A stretch of 64,000 nt of DNA from Streptomyces rimosus subsp. rimosus (GCF_000720725.1 NZ_JOCQ01000031.1:1-64000), one strand, 5' to 3'. Shown: positions 1 to 9,092, counted from the stretch's first letter. Notes: generated from the letters alone by a model not told the origin. Numbers and translations: made by a program.

Positions 1-391
1 CGGCGACTTCCCGCGCGGCGGACGAGGAGAGCGTACGGCGCAGGGTACGTGTGGCGCGCGCGGCGAAGGACTCGCCGTGCTGCGGCTTGCTGCGTAGCGA
101 TCCGAGCAGCCTCTCGTCCGCTACGGGCCGGGAGTCGGGGGCACTTCGAGGCCGAGGTCCCGGCGAGTGCATGGCCGAAGCCTGCTCCTCCTGACCCAGA
201 CAGGGGTAACCGGCCTGCTGCGGCGCGCCGTTGACCCGGACGGCGTCCGGCGCCCGGGGGCCCTCCGCAGGCTGGGCAGGGCCCGGCGCGGGGGAGCGTA
301 GCGCCTGCCCGTCGGCGTCCTGCGTGCCTTGCCGGGCGCCACTCCCCAGGTCGCGCAGCACCTCACCCTGCCAGTCGGCTCCGCTAGGCAT
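1..391 (-). CDS. MinD/ParA-like ATPase of an ESX locus, N-terminal part only
   Basis: An open frame runs from an ATG at 391 off the left edge (130 codons seen, no stop). The first ~85 residues are a Pro/Ala/Gln-rich tail. They are followed by VADERLLGSLRSKPQHGESF and a basic Ser-rich stretch ending SSSAAREVA. That pattern resembles the linker before the Walker A of the MinD/ParA-like ATPases found beside eccD in Streptomyces type VII loci; the ATPase domain itself lies outside the window. A GAGGGG ribosome site precedes the ATG. It lies 63 bp downstream of eccD on the same strand. The call rests on resemblance and synteny, so it is tentative. Confidence 0.55.
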   Translation of the reverse strand, partial: MPSGADWQGEVLRDLGSGARQGTQDADGQALRSPAPGPAQPAEGPRAPDAVRVNGAPQQAGYPCLGQEEQASAMHSPGPRPRSAPDSRPVADERLLGSLRSKPQHGESFAARATRTLRRTLSSSAAREVA

Positions 392-454
392 GCCTGCCCC
401 TCACCCCCCAACCTGCCGCCCCGCTCGGAGCGCCGGCACGACGACTCAGTACTG

Positions 455-1810
455 TCAGAACTGGTTGAGCAACTGCCCATAGACACCGAACACGCCGAAG
501 GCGAGCGGGAAGAGCACCACCAGGCCGATGGACTCGACCAGATCGCCCGTGCGCCGCAGCCGTACCTGCACATGCTCGGGCACTTGCACGGCCAGGACGA
601 GCAATGGCAGCACCGCGGCCGCGCACAGCAGGGCCAGCGGTCCGACACCTCCCGCATGCTCCATCCACCACATCACCAGGCGCACCACGAGGCACGATGC
701 GGCAGCGAGGAGCGCGACAACCTCAGCGACCAGCGGGAACGCTCGCGCTCGCGACACCAGTACCACGACAACCAGCGCCGCCAGCACCACGGTCCACACG
801 GTCGGCTTCTCCGCCAGCGTGAGCAGCCAGCCGGCGGCGGCTGCCGAAATCGCGGTGACGACCGTCGAGAGGGCAAGGCCGCGGTGCGTCGCCGCAAGCG
901 CGGTACCCACCTGGTGACGGCTGACGGACGCGCCGCCCGAGCGGCGGTCATCGAGCGTGCTGAGCCCCGATGCCATCAGCGCGAGCCGCGGCAGTACGCC
1001 GAGCAGCACCAGAGAGAAGACGGCCAGCACGGCACCGAGCCGGGCCGGATCCCCCTGCACCGCGGCCGTCACCTCCCAGACCACGGCGATCGCCGCGGTG
1101 GTCACCGCACCGACCAGTCCGCCCTTGCCCAGCGGAGAGAAGTAACCCAGAAACACGAGTGTCACGACCAGCACACCGGCGACGGCAGCGAGTCGTCCGG
1201 TGCCTGACCAGCCGAAGGCATCGGCAGCCGTCCACGCCGTGAGGACACCGAGCCCGCCGGAGGTGAGCAGGAGCGCGGTCGCCAGTCCCCGGTTTCCCCG
1301 CCCGACCCTGGCGACGAGCGCACCGGCCGCCAGGAGCACGGGCGATACGACTGCCAGGACACCGACGAGGGAGTCGAGCGGGATTTCACGGCGGGCCAGC
1401 AGCGCGGCGATCACGGCGAAGGCGACGGCCGCCACACCCGCACCGGCCCGGCGCGCGGCAGGGCGCCAGCGCCAAGCCCGCAGGTCGAGGTCGTCGGCCA
1501 CCTGATCGGTGACGTCGTGCACAACGGGAGCCGGCGGCGCGGAGTGCGTGGTGACGAGCCGGAGCACGGCGCCGTCGGACACCCCGGCCGACGCCAGCGT
1601 GCTGTCGTGCGGCAGGACGGAGCCATCGGACGTCATCAGCTGCCGCGCCACCGGCCGCGGTGCGGGCCGGTCACCCAGCAACGGCAGGATCTCCGGGATC
1701 AGCTGGCCTATCGGCGTATCGGAGAGCAGGACGACATCGGCCCGGCGTCGCTCGCCGACCAACGTCACTCGGCTCAGTTGCGCCCGGGAACTTACTCCTC
1801 TGCTCACCAC
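455..1810 (-). CDS. eccD: EccD-like type VII secretion integral membrane protein
   Basis: 451 residues from a GTG at 1810. Residues ~10-85 look like the ubiquitin-like (YukD) fold of EccD (RVTLVGERRRADVVLLSD, then a second strand ending VLRLVTTHS). From residue ~125 there are about eleven hydrophobic segments, matching EccD topology. In the family this is the polytopic core subunit of the ESX inner-membrane channel. The exact start is uncertain: an AGAGGAG motif lies just inside the predicted start, so translation might begin slightly downstream. It is in line with the upstream small membrane protein and the downstream MinD-like gene, so the three probably form one transcript. Confidence 0.85.
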   Translation of the reverse strand: MVSRGVSSRAQLSRVTLVGERRRADVVLLSDTPIGQLIPEILPLLGDRPAPRPVARQLMTSDGSVLPHDSTLASAGVSDGAVLRLVTTHSAPPAPVVHDVTDQVADDLDLRAWRWRPAARRAGAGVAAVAFAVIAALLARREIPLDSLVGVLAVVSPVLLAAGALVARVGRGNRGLATALLLTSGGLGVLTAWTAADAFGWSGTGRLAAVAGVLVVTLVFLGYFSPLGKGGLVGAVTTAAIAVVWEVTAAVQGDPARLGAVLAVFSLVLLGVLPRLALMASGLSTLDDRRSGGASVSRHQVGTALAATHRGLALSTVVTAISAAAAGWLLTLAEKPTVWTVVLAALVVVVLVSRARAFPLVAEVVALLAAASCLVVRLVMWWMEHAGGVGPLALLCAAAVLPLLVLAVQVPEHVQVRLRRTGDLVESIGLVVLFPLAFGVFGVYGQLLNQF

Positions 1811-1972
1811 TTACCGCAGCCTATCATCGCGGAGTTGACGAACTCCTCGGCCGAAATGGGGCATGTCTCCGTCCTGGCTCCGTGTTCAGGGAACTTTTCC
1901 TCCACCACCGGGAACTCTTTCCGAAATCCTCGGAAATGACGTCGGCTCTGTCCGAATTCGGAATGCGGGCTT

Positions 1973-2251
1973 CTACGATTTCGCGGACCGGGCCGGCTGT
2001 TCGTGCTGCTGCATCTGACGCTGCTGTTTCTCCTGCTCGGCCTTCTGTGTGGCCAGCGTGTGCTGAAGAAACGACCACCCCACGCAGCCCGCGCACAGAA
2101 CGGCCGTGATCGCGACCCCTGCGAAGACCTTCCCCAGCCGTTCGTCCGCCGTGCGGCGCCCCCGCTGCGCACCGAACAACAGGGCATCCCGCATCCGGCG
2201 GCGGCGTACCGCCACCGACTCCAACAGCTGACTGTCGTAATCCCGCGCCAT
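1973..2251 (-). CDS. small single-pass membrane protein of the ESX locus
   Basis: 92 residues if translation starts at the ATG at 2251 (MARDYDSQLLESV). An in-frame upstream extension is richer in Pro/Arg and looks untranslated. Residues 14-40 are strongly basic (VAVRRRRMRDALLFG), residues ~42-63 form one transmembrane helix, and the C-terminal ~30 residues are Gln/Lys/Glu-rich and probably helical. The basic-inside rule puts the N-terminus in the cytoplasm. Similar short proteins accompany eccD in Streptomyces ESX operons; no enzymatic motif is visible. It lies 160 bp upstream of eccD on the same strand and may be the first gene of this operon segment. Confidence 0.7.
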   Translation of the reverse strand: MARDYDSQLLESVAVRRRRMRDALLFGAQRGRRTADERLGKVFAGVAITAVLCAGCVGWSFLQHTLATQKAEQEKQQRQMQQHEQPARSAKS

Positions 2252-2663
2252 CTCGTCGTCCGTCGCCTCAGTCGTCCGTCGCCTCGGCCACGGTGTGCCC
2301 CCGGTCCGGCAACGGTCATGCCGGACCGCCACTCGGCAAGCACCGTGGTTGGACGACGATACTCCCAGCCACTGACAACGGCGGGGCCGTCTTCTTGTCG
2401 CCCCCGTGGCCGGGTGGGCCTGGGGGCGACATCAGCGCAGCCGTCTCTGGCGCGCAGGAGTACCTGGACGGGCGGTCGGAGTCGCACCGTCCCGGTGAGC
2501 AGGGCCGGTTACGCCCGGCCGACTTTTCCGGCCGCCTGGAAAACAAGGTCCAAAGATGGATGGCCTTTGTCGCCGGTCGGGGACGCGTCGGCCGAAGCGG
2601 GACTATTCAGGGCTCGGCATTCGAGTTGGTTCGAAAGTCGTGCGGGGCGCGCCTCGCACGGTG
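2252..2663. other. 412-bp intergenic region, probable ESX operon promoter
   Basis: No convincing coding sequence was found on either strand: the open frames here are short, lack ribosome sites and have atypical composition. The stretch separates the carboxylase epsilon gene from the ESX operon, both on the minus strand. It probably holds the promoter of the latter and the terminator of the former. I see no strong hairpin or recognisable operator. Confidence 0.4.
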
Positions 2664-2888
2664 TCAAGCAGCCCGGCCCCACCAAGGACCCGGACCGGCA
2701 GTCCAGGCCCCGGGCGGATGATGAGCCCGTCCGTTGGTGGGCCAGCGCAAAACTACGGATTTTGCTGGTTGGTTCGCGTGGGTGGCAGCGCGGCTCCTGG
2801 CGACCGCGTAGAGCACGGCGGTTATCGCTGCCAGTTCCTCGGGGGTCGCGCGGCCGTGGACGATGCGGATCTCGGATTCGGGCTGCAC
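2664..2888 (-). CDS. acyl-CoA carboxylase epsilon-type subunit
   Basis: 74 residues from a GTG at 2888, preceded by AGGAGAA and starting 16 bp after the stop of the beta-subunit gene. The N-terminus (EIRIVHGRATPEELAAITAV) carries the hallmark of actinobacterial epsilon subunits, and the C-terminus is Trp/Arg/Pro-rich as in that family. Epsilon subunits stabilise and activate the beta carboxyltransferase hexamer of acetyl/propionyl-CoA carboxylases. Co-transcription with pccB is nearly certain. The biotinylated alpha subunit is not in the window and is presumably supplied from elsewhere in the genome. Confidence 0.85.
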   Translation of the reverse strand: MQPESEIRIVHGRATPEELAAITAVLYAVARSRAATHANQPAKSVVLRWPTNGRAHHPPGAWTAGPGPWWGRAA

Positions 2889-2904
2889 CGGCTTCTCCTG
2901 TGCT

Positions 2905-4548
2905 TCACTGCGGCTGGTTGCCGTGCTTGCGGCTGGGGAGCGGGGTGTGTTTCGCGCGCAGGACGGCGAGTGCGTCGATCAGGCGGGAGCGGGTCTCCGC
3001 CGGGTCGATCACGTCGTCGACGAGGCCGCGCTCGGCGGCGTAGTACGGGTGCATCAGCTCGCGCCGGTATTCCGCGATGCGTTCGGCGCGGGTGCGCTCG
3101 GGGTCGTCGGAGGCGGCGATCTCGCGGCGGAAGACCACGCCTGTCGCGCCCTCCGCGCCCATCACCGCGATCTCGTTGGTGGGCCAGGCGAGTGAGAGGT
3201 CGGTGCCGATGGAGCGGGAGTCCATGACGATGTACGCGCCTCCGTACGCCTTGCGCAGCACCAGCGAGACGCGCGGGACCGTGGCGTTGCAGTAGGCGTA
3301 GAGCAGCTTGGCGCCGTGCCGGATGACGCCGCCGTGCTCCTGGTCCACGCCGGGCAGGAATCCGGGCACGTCGACCAGGGTGACCAGCGGGATGTTGAAC
3401 GCGTCGCAGAAGGAGACGAAGCGCGCCGCCTTCTGCGACGACCGGATGTCCAGTACGCCGGCGAGCGAGGCGGGCTGGTTGGCGATGATGCCGACGACGT
3501 TGCCGTCGAGGCGGGCCAGCGCGCACACGACGTTGGTCGCCCACCGCTCGTGCACCTCGAAGTAGTCGCCGTGGTCGACGATCTCCTCGATGACGTCGCG
3601 CATGTCGTAGGTGCGGTTCCCGTCGGCCGGAACGAGGTCGAGGAGGGCTTCGCAGCGACGGTCGGCGGGGTCGTCCGCCGGGGTGACGGGAGGCAGCTCC
3701 CGGTTGTTGGCGGGCAGGAGCGACAGCAGGAAGCGCACCTCGGCGAGGCAGGTTTCCTCGTCGTCGTAAACGAAGCTCGCCACGCCGGTCGACTCGGCGT
3801 GCACGTCGGCGCCGCCGAGACCGTCGTGGCTGATCTGCTCGCCGGTGACGGCCTGTACGACATCGGGGCCGGTGATGAACATCTGCGAGGTGCCGCGCAC
3901 CATGAAGACGAAGTCGGTGAGCGCGGGGCTGTACGCGGCGCCGCCTGCGCACGGGCCGAGCATCACGGAGATCTGCGGGATCACGCCGGAGTTGCGCACA
4001 TTGCGCTGGAAGATGCCGCCGTAGCCGGCGAGGGCGGTGACGCCCTCCTGGATGCGGGCGCCGGCGCCGTCGCACAGGCCCACGAGGGGCGCGCCCGCGG
4101 CCTCGGCCATGTCCATGATCTTGTGGATCTTCTGGGCGTGCGCTTCGCCGAGCGCGCCGCCGAAGATACGGAAGTCATGGGCGTAGGCGAAGACGGGACG
4201 GCCCTCGACCGTGCCCCAGCCGACGACGACGCCGTCGGTGTGCGGCTTCTTCGCCTCCAGGCCGAAGCCCGTCGCGCGGTGCCGGCGCAACCCCTCGATC
4301 TCGGTGAACGTGTCCTTGTCGAAGAGCAGGCCGAGCCGCTCGCGGGCGGTGAGCTTGCCCTTCGCGTGCTGGGCCCGGGTCGCCTGTTCCCCTGGCCCGT
4401 CGTGCACCTTCTCGCGCAGGTCGGTGAGTTCGGCGGCGAGCCGTCGTGTGGAGGGGGGTGTGGGCGGGGAGAGGGGATTGGGTGGGGGCGGTGGTGCGGC
4501 TGGTGCGGGCATGGTGTGTGCGCGGGGTGCCCCGTCGACGATGGTCAT
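2905..4548 (-). CDS. pccB: acyl-CoA carboxylase carboxyltransferase (beta) subunit
   Basis: 547 residues from an ATG at 4548 behind GGAAGGA. It is a full-length member of the propionyl/acetyl-CoA carboxylase beta family: two crotonase-like halves with GxCAGGAAYSPALTDF in the first and RKAYGGAYIVMDSRSIG in the second. The family transfers CO2 from carboxybiotin to acetyl- or propionyl-CoA. Here the likely job is malonyl-CoA supply to the type II PKS, as for carboxylase genes carried in several aromatic polyketide clusters. The first ~35 residues are a Pro/Ala-rich extension before the conserved region. The start overlaps the stop of the 3-ketoreductase gene (ATGA), so the genes are translationally coupled. 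Confidence 0.9.
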   Translation of the reverse strand: MTIVDGAPRAHTMPAPAAPPPPPNPLSPPTPPSTRRLAAELTDLREKVHDGPGEQATRAQHAKGKLTARERLGLLFDKDTFTEIEGLRRHRATGFGLEAKKPHTDGVVVGWGTVEGRPVFAYAHDFRIFGGALGEAHAQKIHKIMDMAEAAGAPLVGLCDGAGARIQEGVTALAGYGGIFQRNVRNSGVIPQISVMLGPCAGGAAYSPALTDFVFMVRGTSQMFITGPDVVQAVTGEQISHDGLGGADVHAESTGVASFVYDDEETCLAEVRFLLSLLPANNRELPPVTPADDPADRRCEALLDLVPADGNRTYDMRDVIEEIVDHGDYFEVHERWATNVVCALARLDGNVVGIIANQPASLAGVLDIRSSQKAARFVSFCDAFNIPLVTLVDVPGFLPGVDQEHGGVIRHGAKLLYAYCNATVPRVSLVLRKAYGGAYIVMDSRSIGTDLSLAWPTNEIAVMGAEGATGVVFRREIAASDDPERTRAERIAEYRRELMHPYYAAERGLVDDVIDPAETRSRLIDALAVLRAKHTPLPSRKHGNQPQ

Positions 4549-5570
4549 GGACGTCCTTCCCCCGGGGCCGGGCCGGCGGCCGCCCCGGATGTGGCGATGT
4601 CGCGGATGTCGGCGAGGAGGCGGGCCTGTTCCCGGCATGCCTCGGCGTCCACCGGGCCGGCGGTGCCGGGGCCACCGGTGCGGACCGCGGTGGCGAACGC
4701 CTCCACGGCTGCCGCGACCTGGTCGTGGGCGTCGAGCACCACGGGGGTGGTGGCGCCGGGGTGTTCGACCAGCAGCACGGGGCGGTGGTCGGCGGGCGGG
4801 GTGAAGGTGTGCTCGACCCGGATGCGGCCCTTGCTGCCGCACAGCTCGTACGCCGACCGGTAGGCGTGGCCGATGCCGAACGTGACGTTGGCGATCACTC
4901 CGTCCGGCGCCTGGAGCAGCGCGGCGCCGGAGGTCTCCACCCGGCGCTCCGCGTCGCGGTGCAGCACCGCACCCGCGACGCGCAGGCCGCCGCCGAGCAG
5001 GTGCAGTGCGGCGCGTACGGGGTACAGGCCGACGTCCAGCAGTGCGCCGCCGCCGAGTTCGGGGCGGTAGCGGATGTCGTCGGGCGGCAGTTCGGGGATG
5101 GCGAACGTGGCGTTGACCGTCCGCAGCTCGCCGATCTCGCCGTCGGCCACCAGTTTCCGTACGGCGGTGTGCTGGGGGTGGTGGACGAACAGCACGTTCT
5201 CCATCAGCACCAGGCCGCGTTCGCCGGCCAGTGCGAGCAGCCGCTCGGTGGTGGCCGGGTCGGCGGTGAGCGGCTTCTCGGCGAGGACGTGGCGTCCCGT
5301 GCGCAGCGCCGCCTCCACCCACTCGGCGTGCAGCGCGATCGGCAGCGGTACGTAGACCGCGTCCACGTCGTCCGACTCCAGCAGGGCCTCGTAGCCGGTG
5401 AAGGCCGCGCAGCCGTACTGGTCCGCCGTCCGCCGCGCCTTGTCCGCGTCGCGGCTCGCGACGGCCGTCACTTCGGTGCCGGCGGCGGCCGCCAGGGCCG
5501 GCAGCATCCGGCGCCGGGCGATCCCCGCGCAGCCCAGCACACCGACGCGGACGGGTGCCTGCTCACTCAC
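4545..5570 (-). CDS. NDP-hexose 3-ketoreductase (Gfo/Idh/MocA family)
   Basis: 341 residues from a GTG at 5570. The N-terminal Rossmann motif is VGVLGCAGIARRRMLPAL and the family signature AEKPLT is near residue 100; the C-terminal half is the alpha/beta dimerisation domain. Members of the OleW/UrdT/LanT type reduce the C3 keto group formed by the 2,3-dehydratase, giving NDP-4-keto-2,6-dideoxyglucose with NADPH. The gene directly follows and overlaps the 2,3-dehydratase gene (stop at 5563), which makes this role likely. Length and motifs are normal for the family. Product stereochemistry cannot be read from the sequence. Confidence 0.85.
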   Translation of the reverse strand: MSEQAPVRVGVLGCAGIARRRMLPALAAAAGTEVTAVASRDADKARRTADQYGCAAFTGYEALLESDDVDAVYVPLPIALHAEWVEAALRTGRHVLAEKPLTADPATTERLLALAGERGLVLMENVLFVHHPQHTAVRKLVADGEIGELRTVNATFAIPELPPDDIRYRPELGGGALLDVGLYPVRAALHLLGGGLRVAGAVLHRDAERRVETSGAALLQAPDGVIANVTFGIGHAYRSAYELCGSKGRIRVEHTFTPPADHRPVLLVEHPGATTPVVLDAHDQVAAAVEAFATAVRTGGPGTAGPVDAEACREQARLLADIRDIATSGAAAGPAPGEGRP

Positions 5571-6984
5571 CGGCGCCGACTTCCCTCGCGTTGAGGCACG
5601 CCAGGAGGGTGCGGGCCTGGACGTTGACGTAGTGCCCGTGCCGGACCAGGGAGGTGAGCTGGGCGGGGGTGGCCCAGCGGAATCCGTCCGGCGGGTCGAG
5701 CTCGTGGCCCGGCTCGCCCTCGGCGGTCTCGACGATCAGATAGCGGGCCTCGGCGTTGAGGAAACGGCCGCCCTCCTCGGCGTGCACCGCCTCGTACCGG
5801 ACGCGCTCCCGGCCGGCGCCCAGCACCTGGTCGAGGTACGGGGGCCGGGCCGCGCCGGGGTGGTTGCCGGGGGTGCACTGGACGGTGGGGCCCAGTTCGA
5901 CGGTGTCGAGGAAGCCGCCCTCGGCGCGGGCACTGACCAGGACGTGCCGGACGCCGTCGATGGTGCGGGTGAGGAAGGCGCACACGCCGCGGCCCACCGG
6001 CTCGACCAGCGGCTGGGTCCAGCGGGCCACCTCGCGGCTGTCCGCCTCGACGCGGACCGCGACGATGTCGAAGAACCTGCCGTCGTCCCGGGTGATGCGG
6101 GTGTCGGTGCGGGACCAGCCGGGCAGCGCCGCCAGCGGTACGCGCTCCGCGGTCATCTCGCGCCGCGCGCGCCGTGCGGTGAACCAGGACAGCAGCCCGG
6201 TGTCGGAGTGCAGCGCCCGCTCGCGGCCGTAGGCGGTGGGCAGCGTGGCGAGCACCGTACGGGCGTCCATGTTGACGACGTTGTCCCGGTGCAGCAGCGC
6301 GTTGAGCTGGCCGAGGGTCAGCCAGCAGAAGTCCTCGTGGAGCGGGACCTCGCCGCGGGCCTCGACGATCATGTTGCGGTTGCTCTTGTGGAAGAACCAC
6401 GAGCCGTGCTCGGACTGCAGGACGTCGGTGAGCACCCGGCCGAGCCCGGGCCGCAGGAAGTGGTCGACGTACTTCACGTCGGCGCCCTGGTGGGCCTTGG
6501 TGTAGTTGCTCCGGGTGGCCTGCACGGTGGGGGAGAGCTGGAGCAGGTGGGGGTTGCCGGGCTCCATCTTGGCCTGCATGAGGAAGTGCGGCACCCCGTC
6601 GAACTCCTTGACCAGGATGCCCAGGATGCCGACCTCGGGCTGCTTGATGATCGGCTGGTACCAGTCGCGGTACGGGCCGCTGTCGCTGGTCGCGTGCAGC
6701 CCCTCCACGGAGAAGAACCGTCCCGTGCGGTGCACCAGGTTGCCGGTGTCCGGGGCGAAGGACCAGCCCTCCAGGTCGGCGAAGGGGATCCGCTCGACGC
6801 GGAAGGTGCCGGCCCGGCCGCGTTCGGCGAGCCAGCCGGGGAAGTCCGCGAGGGCGAGGTGCGCCCCGTCGGTGACCGCGGCCGACCGTGCGAACCGGGC
6901 GGACATCCCGGCGTCACGGCGGGCGCTCAGTGTGCGGGGCGGCCGGGACGGCAGGACCGCCGGTTCCAGGAATGCGGTGCTCAT
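5563..6984 (-). CDS. NDP-hexose 2,3-dehydratase, copy 1
   Basis: 473 residues from an ATG at 6984, which overlaps the stop of the upstream SDR gene (ATGA). It shows the internal two-fold repeat of the family: the first half carries MQAKMEPGN and PTVQATRSNYT, the second PTVQCTPGN, and each half ends with a segment of type WLTLGQLNALLHRDN or WATPAQLTSLV. UrdS/OleV/EryBVI-type enzymes remove the C2 hydroxyl of NDP-4-keto-6-deoxyglucose, committing the sugar to the 2-deoxy series. A second homologue at 46309-47730 is clearly diverged, so this is not a recent duplication. Confidence 0.93.
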   Translation of the reverse strand: MSTAFLEPAVLPSRPPRTLSARRDAGMSARFARSAAVTDGAHLALADFPGWLAERGRAGTFRVERIPFADLEGWSFAPDTGNLVHRTGRFFSVEGLHATSDSGPYRDWYQPIIKQPEVGILGILVKEFDGVPHFLMQAKMEPGNPHLLQLSPTVQATRSNYTKAHQGADVKYVDHFLRPGLGRVLTDVLQSEHGSWFFHKSNRNMIVEARGEVPLHEDFCWLTLGQLNALLHRDNVVNMDARTVLATLPTAYGRERALHSDTGLLSWFTARRARREMTAERVPLAALPGWSRTDTRITRDDGRFFDIVAVRVEADSREVARWTQPLVEPVGRGVCAFLTRTIDGVRHVLVSARAEGGFLDTVELGPTVQCTPGNHPGAARPPYLDQVLGAGRERVRYEAVHAEEGGRFLNAEARYLIVETAEGEPGHELDPPDGFRWATPAQLTSLVRHGHYVNVQARTLLACLNAREVGAGE

Positions 6985-7742
6985 CGGCCACCTGCCACGG
7001 TCAGTGCCTCTCCGGTGATGTTGCCGTTGGCGGCCGAGCCGAGGAACAGCACGGCCCGTGCCACCTCGTCCGGCGTGGTCAGCCGGGCGGTGGGCGTCGC
7101 GGCCACTTCCCGCGCCCGTACCGGCTCCGGCAGGACGTCCAGCACCTGCCGGGTCGCGGTCAGGCCGGGGCAGACCACGTTGACGAGGACGCCGCTGCCG
7201 CCCAGGTCCCACATCAGGCTGCGGGCCAGCCCGTGCAGGCCCGCCTTGGCGGCGCCGTAGAACTCCTGGCCGGGGTTGCCGTCGAGCGCGTTGTGCGACG
7301 ACATCAGCACGATCCGGCCCCAGCCGCGTCTGCGCATGCCGGCCACCGCCAGCTGCGCGGTGCGCACCGCGGGGGCCAGGTTGCTGTCCAGCACCGGGCG
7401 CCAGTCCTCCTCGGGCACCTCCTCGAAGCGGGTGCCGGGTGCGCGGCGCGCGCCGCGGCGTACGGCGTTGACCACGAGCACGTCGAGCGCGCCCCAGCGC
7501 TCCTCGACGGCGGCCACGGCGTGCCGCGCCGACTCCGGCTCGTCGAGGGCGTACCGCAGGGCGAACGCGCGGTCGTCCGCCGAGCCCAGCTCCGCGGCGA
7601 GCTTCTCGGCGCCTTCGCGGTCGCCGTGGTAGGCGACCGCGACGCGCGCGCCCTCCCGGGAGAAGGCGCGGGCGATCTCCTGGCCGATGCCTCCGGTGGC
7701 GCCGGTGACCAGGATGGTGCGGCCGCTCAGTCCGAGGTCCAT
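6981..7742 (-). CDS. short-chain dehydrogenase/reductase in the sugar operon
   Basis: 253 residues from an ATG at 7742. It is a classical SDR: TGATGGIG cofactor loop at residues ~14-21, catalytic SSHN with YGAAK downstream, and the usual VCPGL segment. It lies between the 3-dehydrase and 2,3-dehydratase genes and overlaps the latter, so it should act on a sugar intermediate or on the aglycone. The usual NNAG motif reads VNAVRRG, so the active-site surround is slightly atypical. Angucycline-type C6 ketoreductases are also classical SDRs, so an aglycone role is possible. The substrate is not assigned. Confidence 0.75.
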   Translation of the reverse strand: MDLGLSGRTILVTGATGGIGQEIARAFSREGARVAVAYHGDREGAEKLAAELGSADDRAFALRYALDEPESARHAVAAVEERWGALDVLVVNAVRRGARRAPGTRFEEVPEEDWRPVLDSNLAPAVRTAQLAVAGMRRRGWGRIVLMSSHNALDGNPGQEFYGAAKAGLHGLARSLMWDLGGSGVLVNVVCPGLTATRQVLDVLPEPVRAREVAATPTARLTTPDEVARAVLFLGSAANGNITGEALTVAGGR

Positions 7743-7787
7743 GGTTGTCCTTTCTGGTGTGGGCCTGACGGGCTCGCCGAGCCCGCG

Positions 7788-9092
7788 TCAGCGGTGGGCG
7801 GCGACGAACTCCCGGACGGAGGAGGCGATGTAGTCGATCATTTCTTCCGTCAGCCCCGGGTAGACCCCCACCCAGAACGTCTGCTCGGTGATCACGTCGC
7901 TGTTGCGGAGGCTGCCGACGACGCGGTGCGGCTGGTCGACGTAGGCGGGCTGCCGGGTGAGGTTGCCGGCGAACAGGCGCCGTGTGCCGATCTTCCGGCT
8001 CTCCAGGAAGTCGACCAGTTCGGCGCGGCTGAACGGCGCCTGCGGGTCCACGGTGAGGACGAAGCCGAACCAGCTCGGTTCGCTGCGCGGCGTCGCCTCC
8101 GGCAGCACCAGGTGCGGCACGCCCTCCAGTCCGTCCCGCAGCCGGCGCCAGTTGCGGTTGCGTACCTCGACGAACCGGTCGAGCTTGGCGAGCTGCGTCA
8201 GGCCCAGGGCCGCCTGGAGGTCGGTCGCCTTCAGGTTGTAACCCACGTGGGAGAAGATGTACTTGTGGTCGTAGCCGGCCGGCAGCGTCCCCATCTGGTA
8301 CGAGAAGCGCTTGAGGCACTTGTTGCTCTCGCCCGGCTCGCACCAGCAGTCCCGCCCCCAGTCGCGCAGCGACTCCACGATGCGGGCCAGCGCGAGGTTC
8401 GAGGTGAGCACGCAGCCGCCCTCGCCCATCGTGAGGTGGTGCGCCGGGTAGAAGCTGACGGTGGCGAAGTCGCCGAAGGTGCCGGTCAGTTGACCGACAT
8501 AGGTGGCGCCCACCGCGTCGCAGTTGTCCTCGATCAGGAACAGGTCGTGGTCGACGGCGAGCTGGGCGATCTCGGCGACCGGGAAGGGGTTGCCGAGCGC
8601 GTGGGCGATCATGATTGCCCTGGTCTTCGGCCCGATGGCCGCGGCGACGCGTTCGGCCGTGGTGTTGTACGTGCCCAGTTCGACGTCGACGAAGACGGGG
8701 ACGAGCCCGTTCTGCAGGATCGGGTTGACGGTGGTGGGGAAACCGGCGGCCACCGTGACGACCTCGTCGCCCGGGCGCAGCCGCCGGTCCTGGAGGTGGC
8801 GGGAGGTGAGCGCGGTCAGCGCGAGCAGATTGGCCGAGGAGCCCGAGTTCGTCAGGTGCGCCTTGCGCCGCTTGAGGCGGCGTGCGAACCGCGACTCGAA
8901 CCGGCGGGAGCTGGGGCCGGCGGCGATACGCAGGTCCAGCGCCGCTTCCACGAGCGCCACCCGGTCGTCCTCGTCGAGTACGGCGCCGGAGGGCCAGATC
9001 TCGGTGACACCGGGCACGAACGGCCGGTCGTTCTGCTGCTCCTGGTGGTACTTGCGCACCTCGTCGAGCACAAGCTCCCGATGATCACTCAT
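7788..9092 (-). CDS. NDP-4-keto-hexose 3-dehydrase (E1-like, PLP/PMP-dependent)
   Basis: 434 residues from an ATG at 9092 behind GGAGGTAACGGAG. It has the DegT/DnrJ/EryC1 fold with the E1-specific motif SFYPAHHLTMGEGG: the Lys that anchors PLP in aminotransferases is replaced by His, as in CDP-4-keto-6-deoxyglucose-3-dehydrase. Such enzymes remove the C3 hydroxyl with PMP and an external electron donor. UrdQ/LanQ/SpnQ-type members make 2,3,6-trideoxyhexoses such as amicetose or rhodinose. No dedicated E3-type reductase is encoded nearby, so electrons probably come from housekeeping ferredoxin or flavodoxin reductases. Confidence 0.92.
   Translation of the reverse strand: MSDHRELVLDEVRKYHQEQQNDRPFVPGVTEIWPSGAVLDEDDRVALVEAALDLRIAAGPSSRRFESRFARRLKRRKAHLTNSGSSANLLALTALTSRHLQDRRLRPGDEVVTVAAGFPTTVNPILQNGLVPVFVDVELGTYNTTAERVAAAIGPKTRAIMIAHALGNPFPVAEIAQLAVDHDLFLIEDNCDAVGATYVGQLTGTFGDFATVSFYPAHHLTMGEGGCVLTSNLALARIVESLRDWGRDCWCEPGESNKCLKRFSYQMGTLPAGYDHKYIFSHVGYNLKATDLQAALGLTQLAKLDRFVEVRNRNWRRLRDGLEGVPHLVLPEATPRSEPSWFGFVLTVDPQAPFSRAELVDFLESRKIGTRRLFAGNLTRQPAYVDQPHRVVGSLRNSDVITEQTFWVGVYPGLTEEMIDYIASSVREFVAAHR

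Noticed and set aside
329..1207. His/Arg/Gln-rich plus-strand frame over eccD
   Set aside because: The composition is typical of antisense reading; eccD on the minus strand has the ubiquitin-like domain and TM helices.
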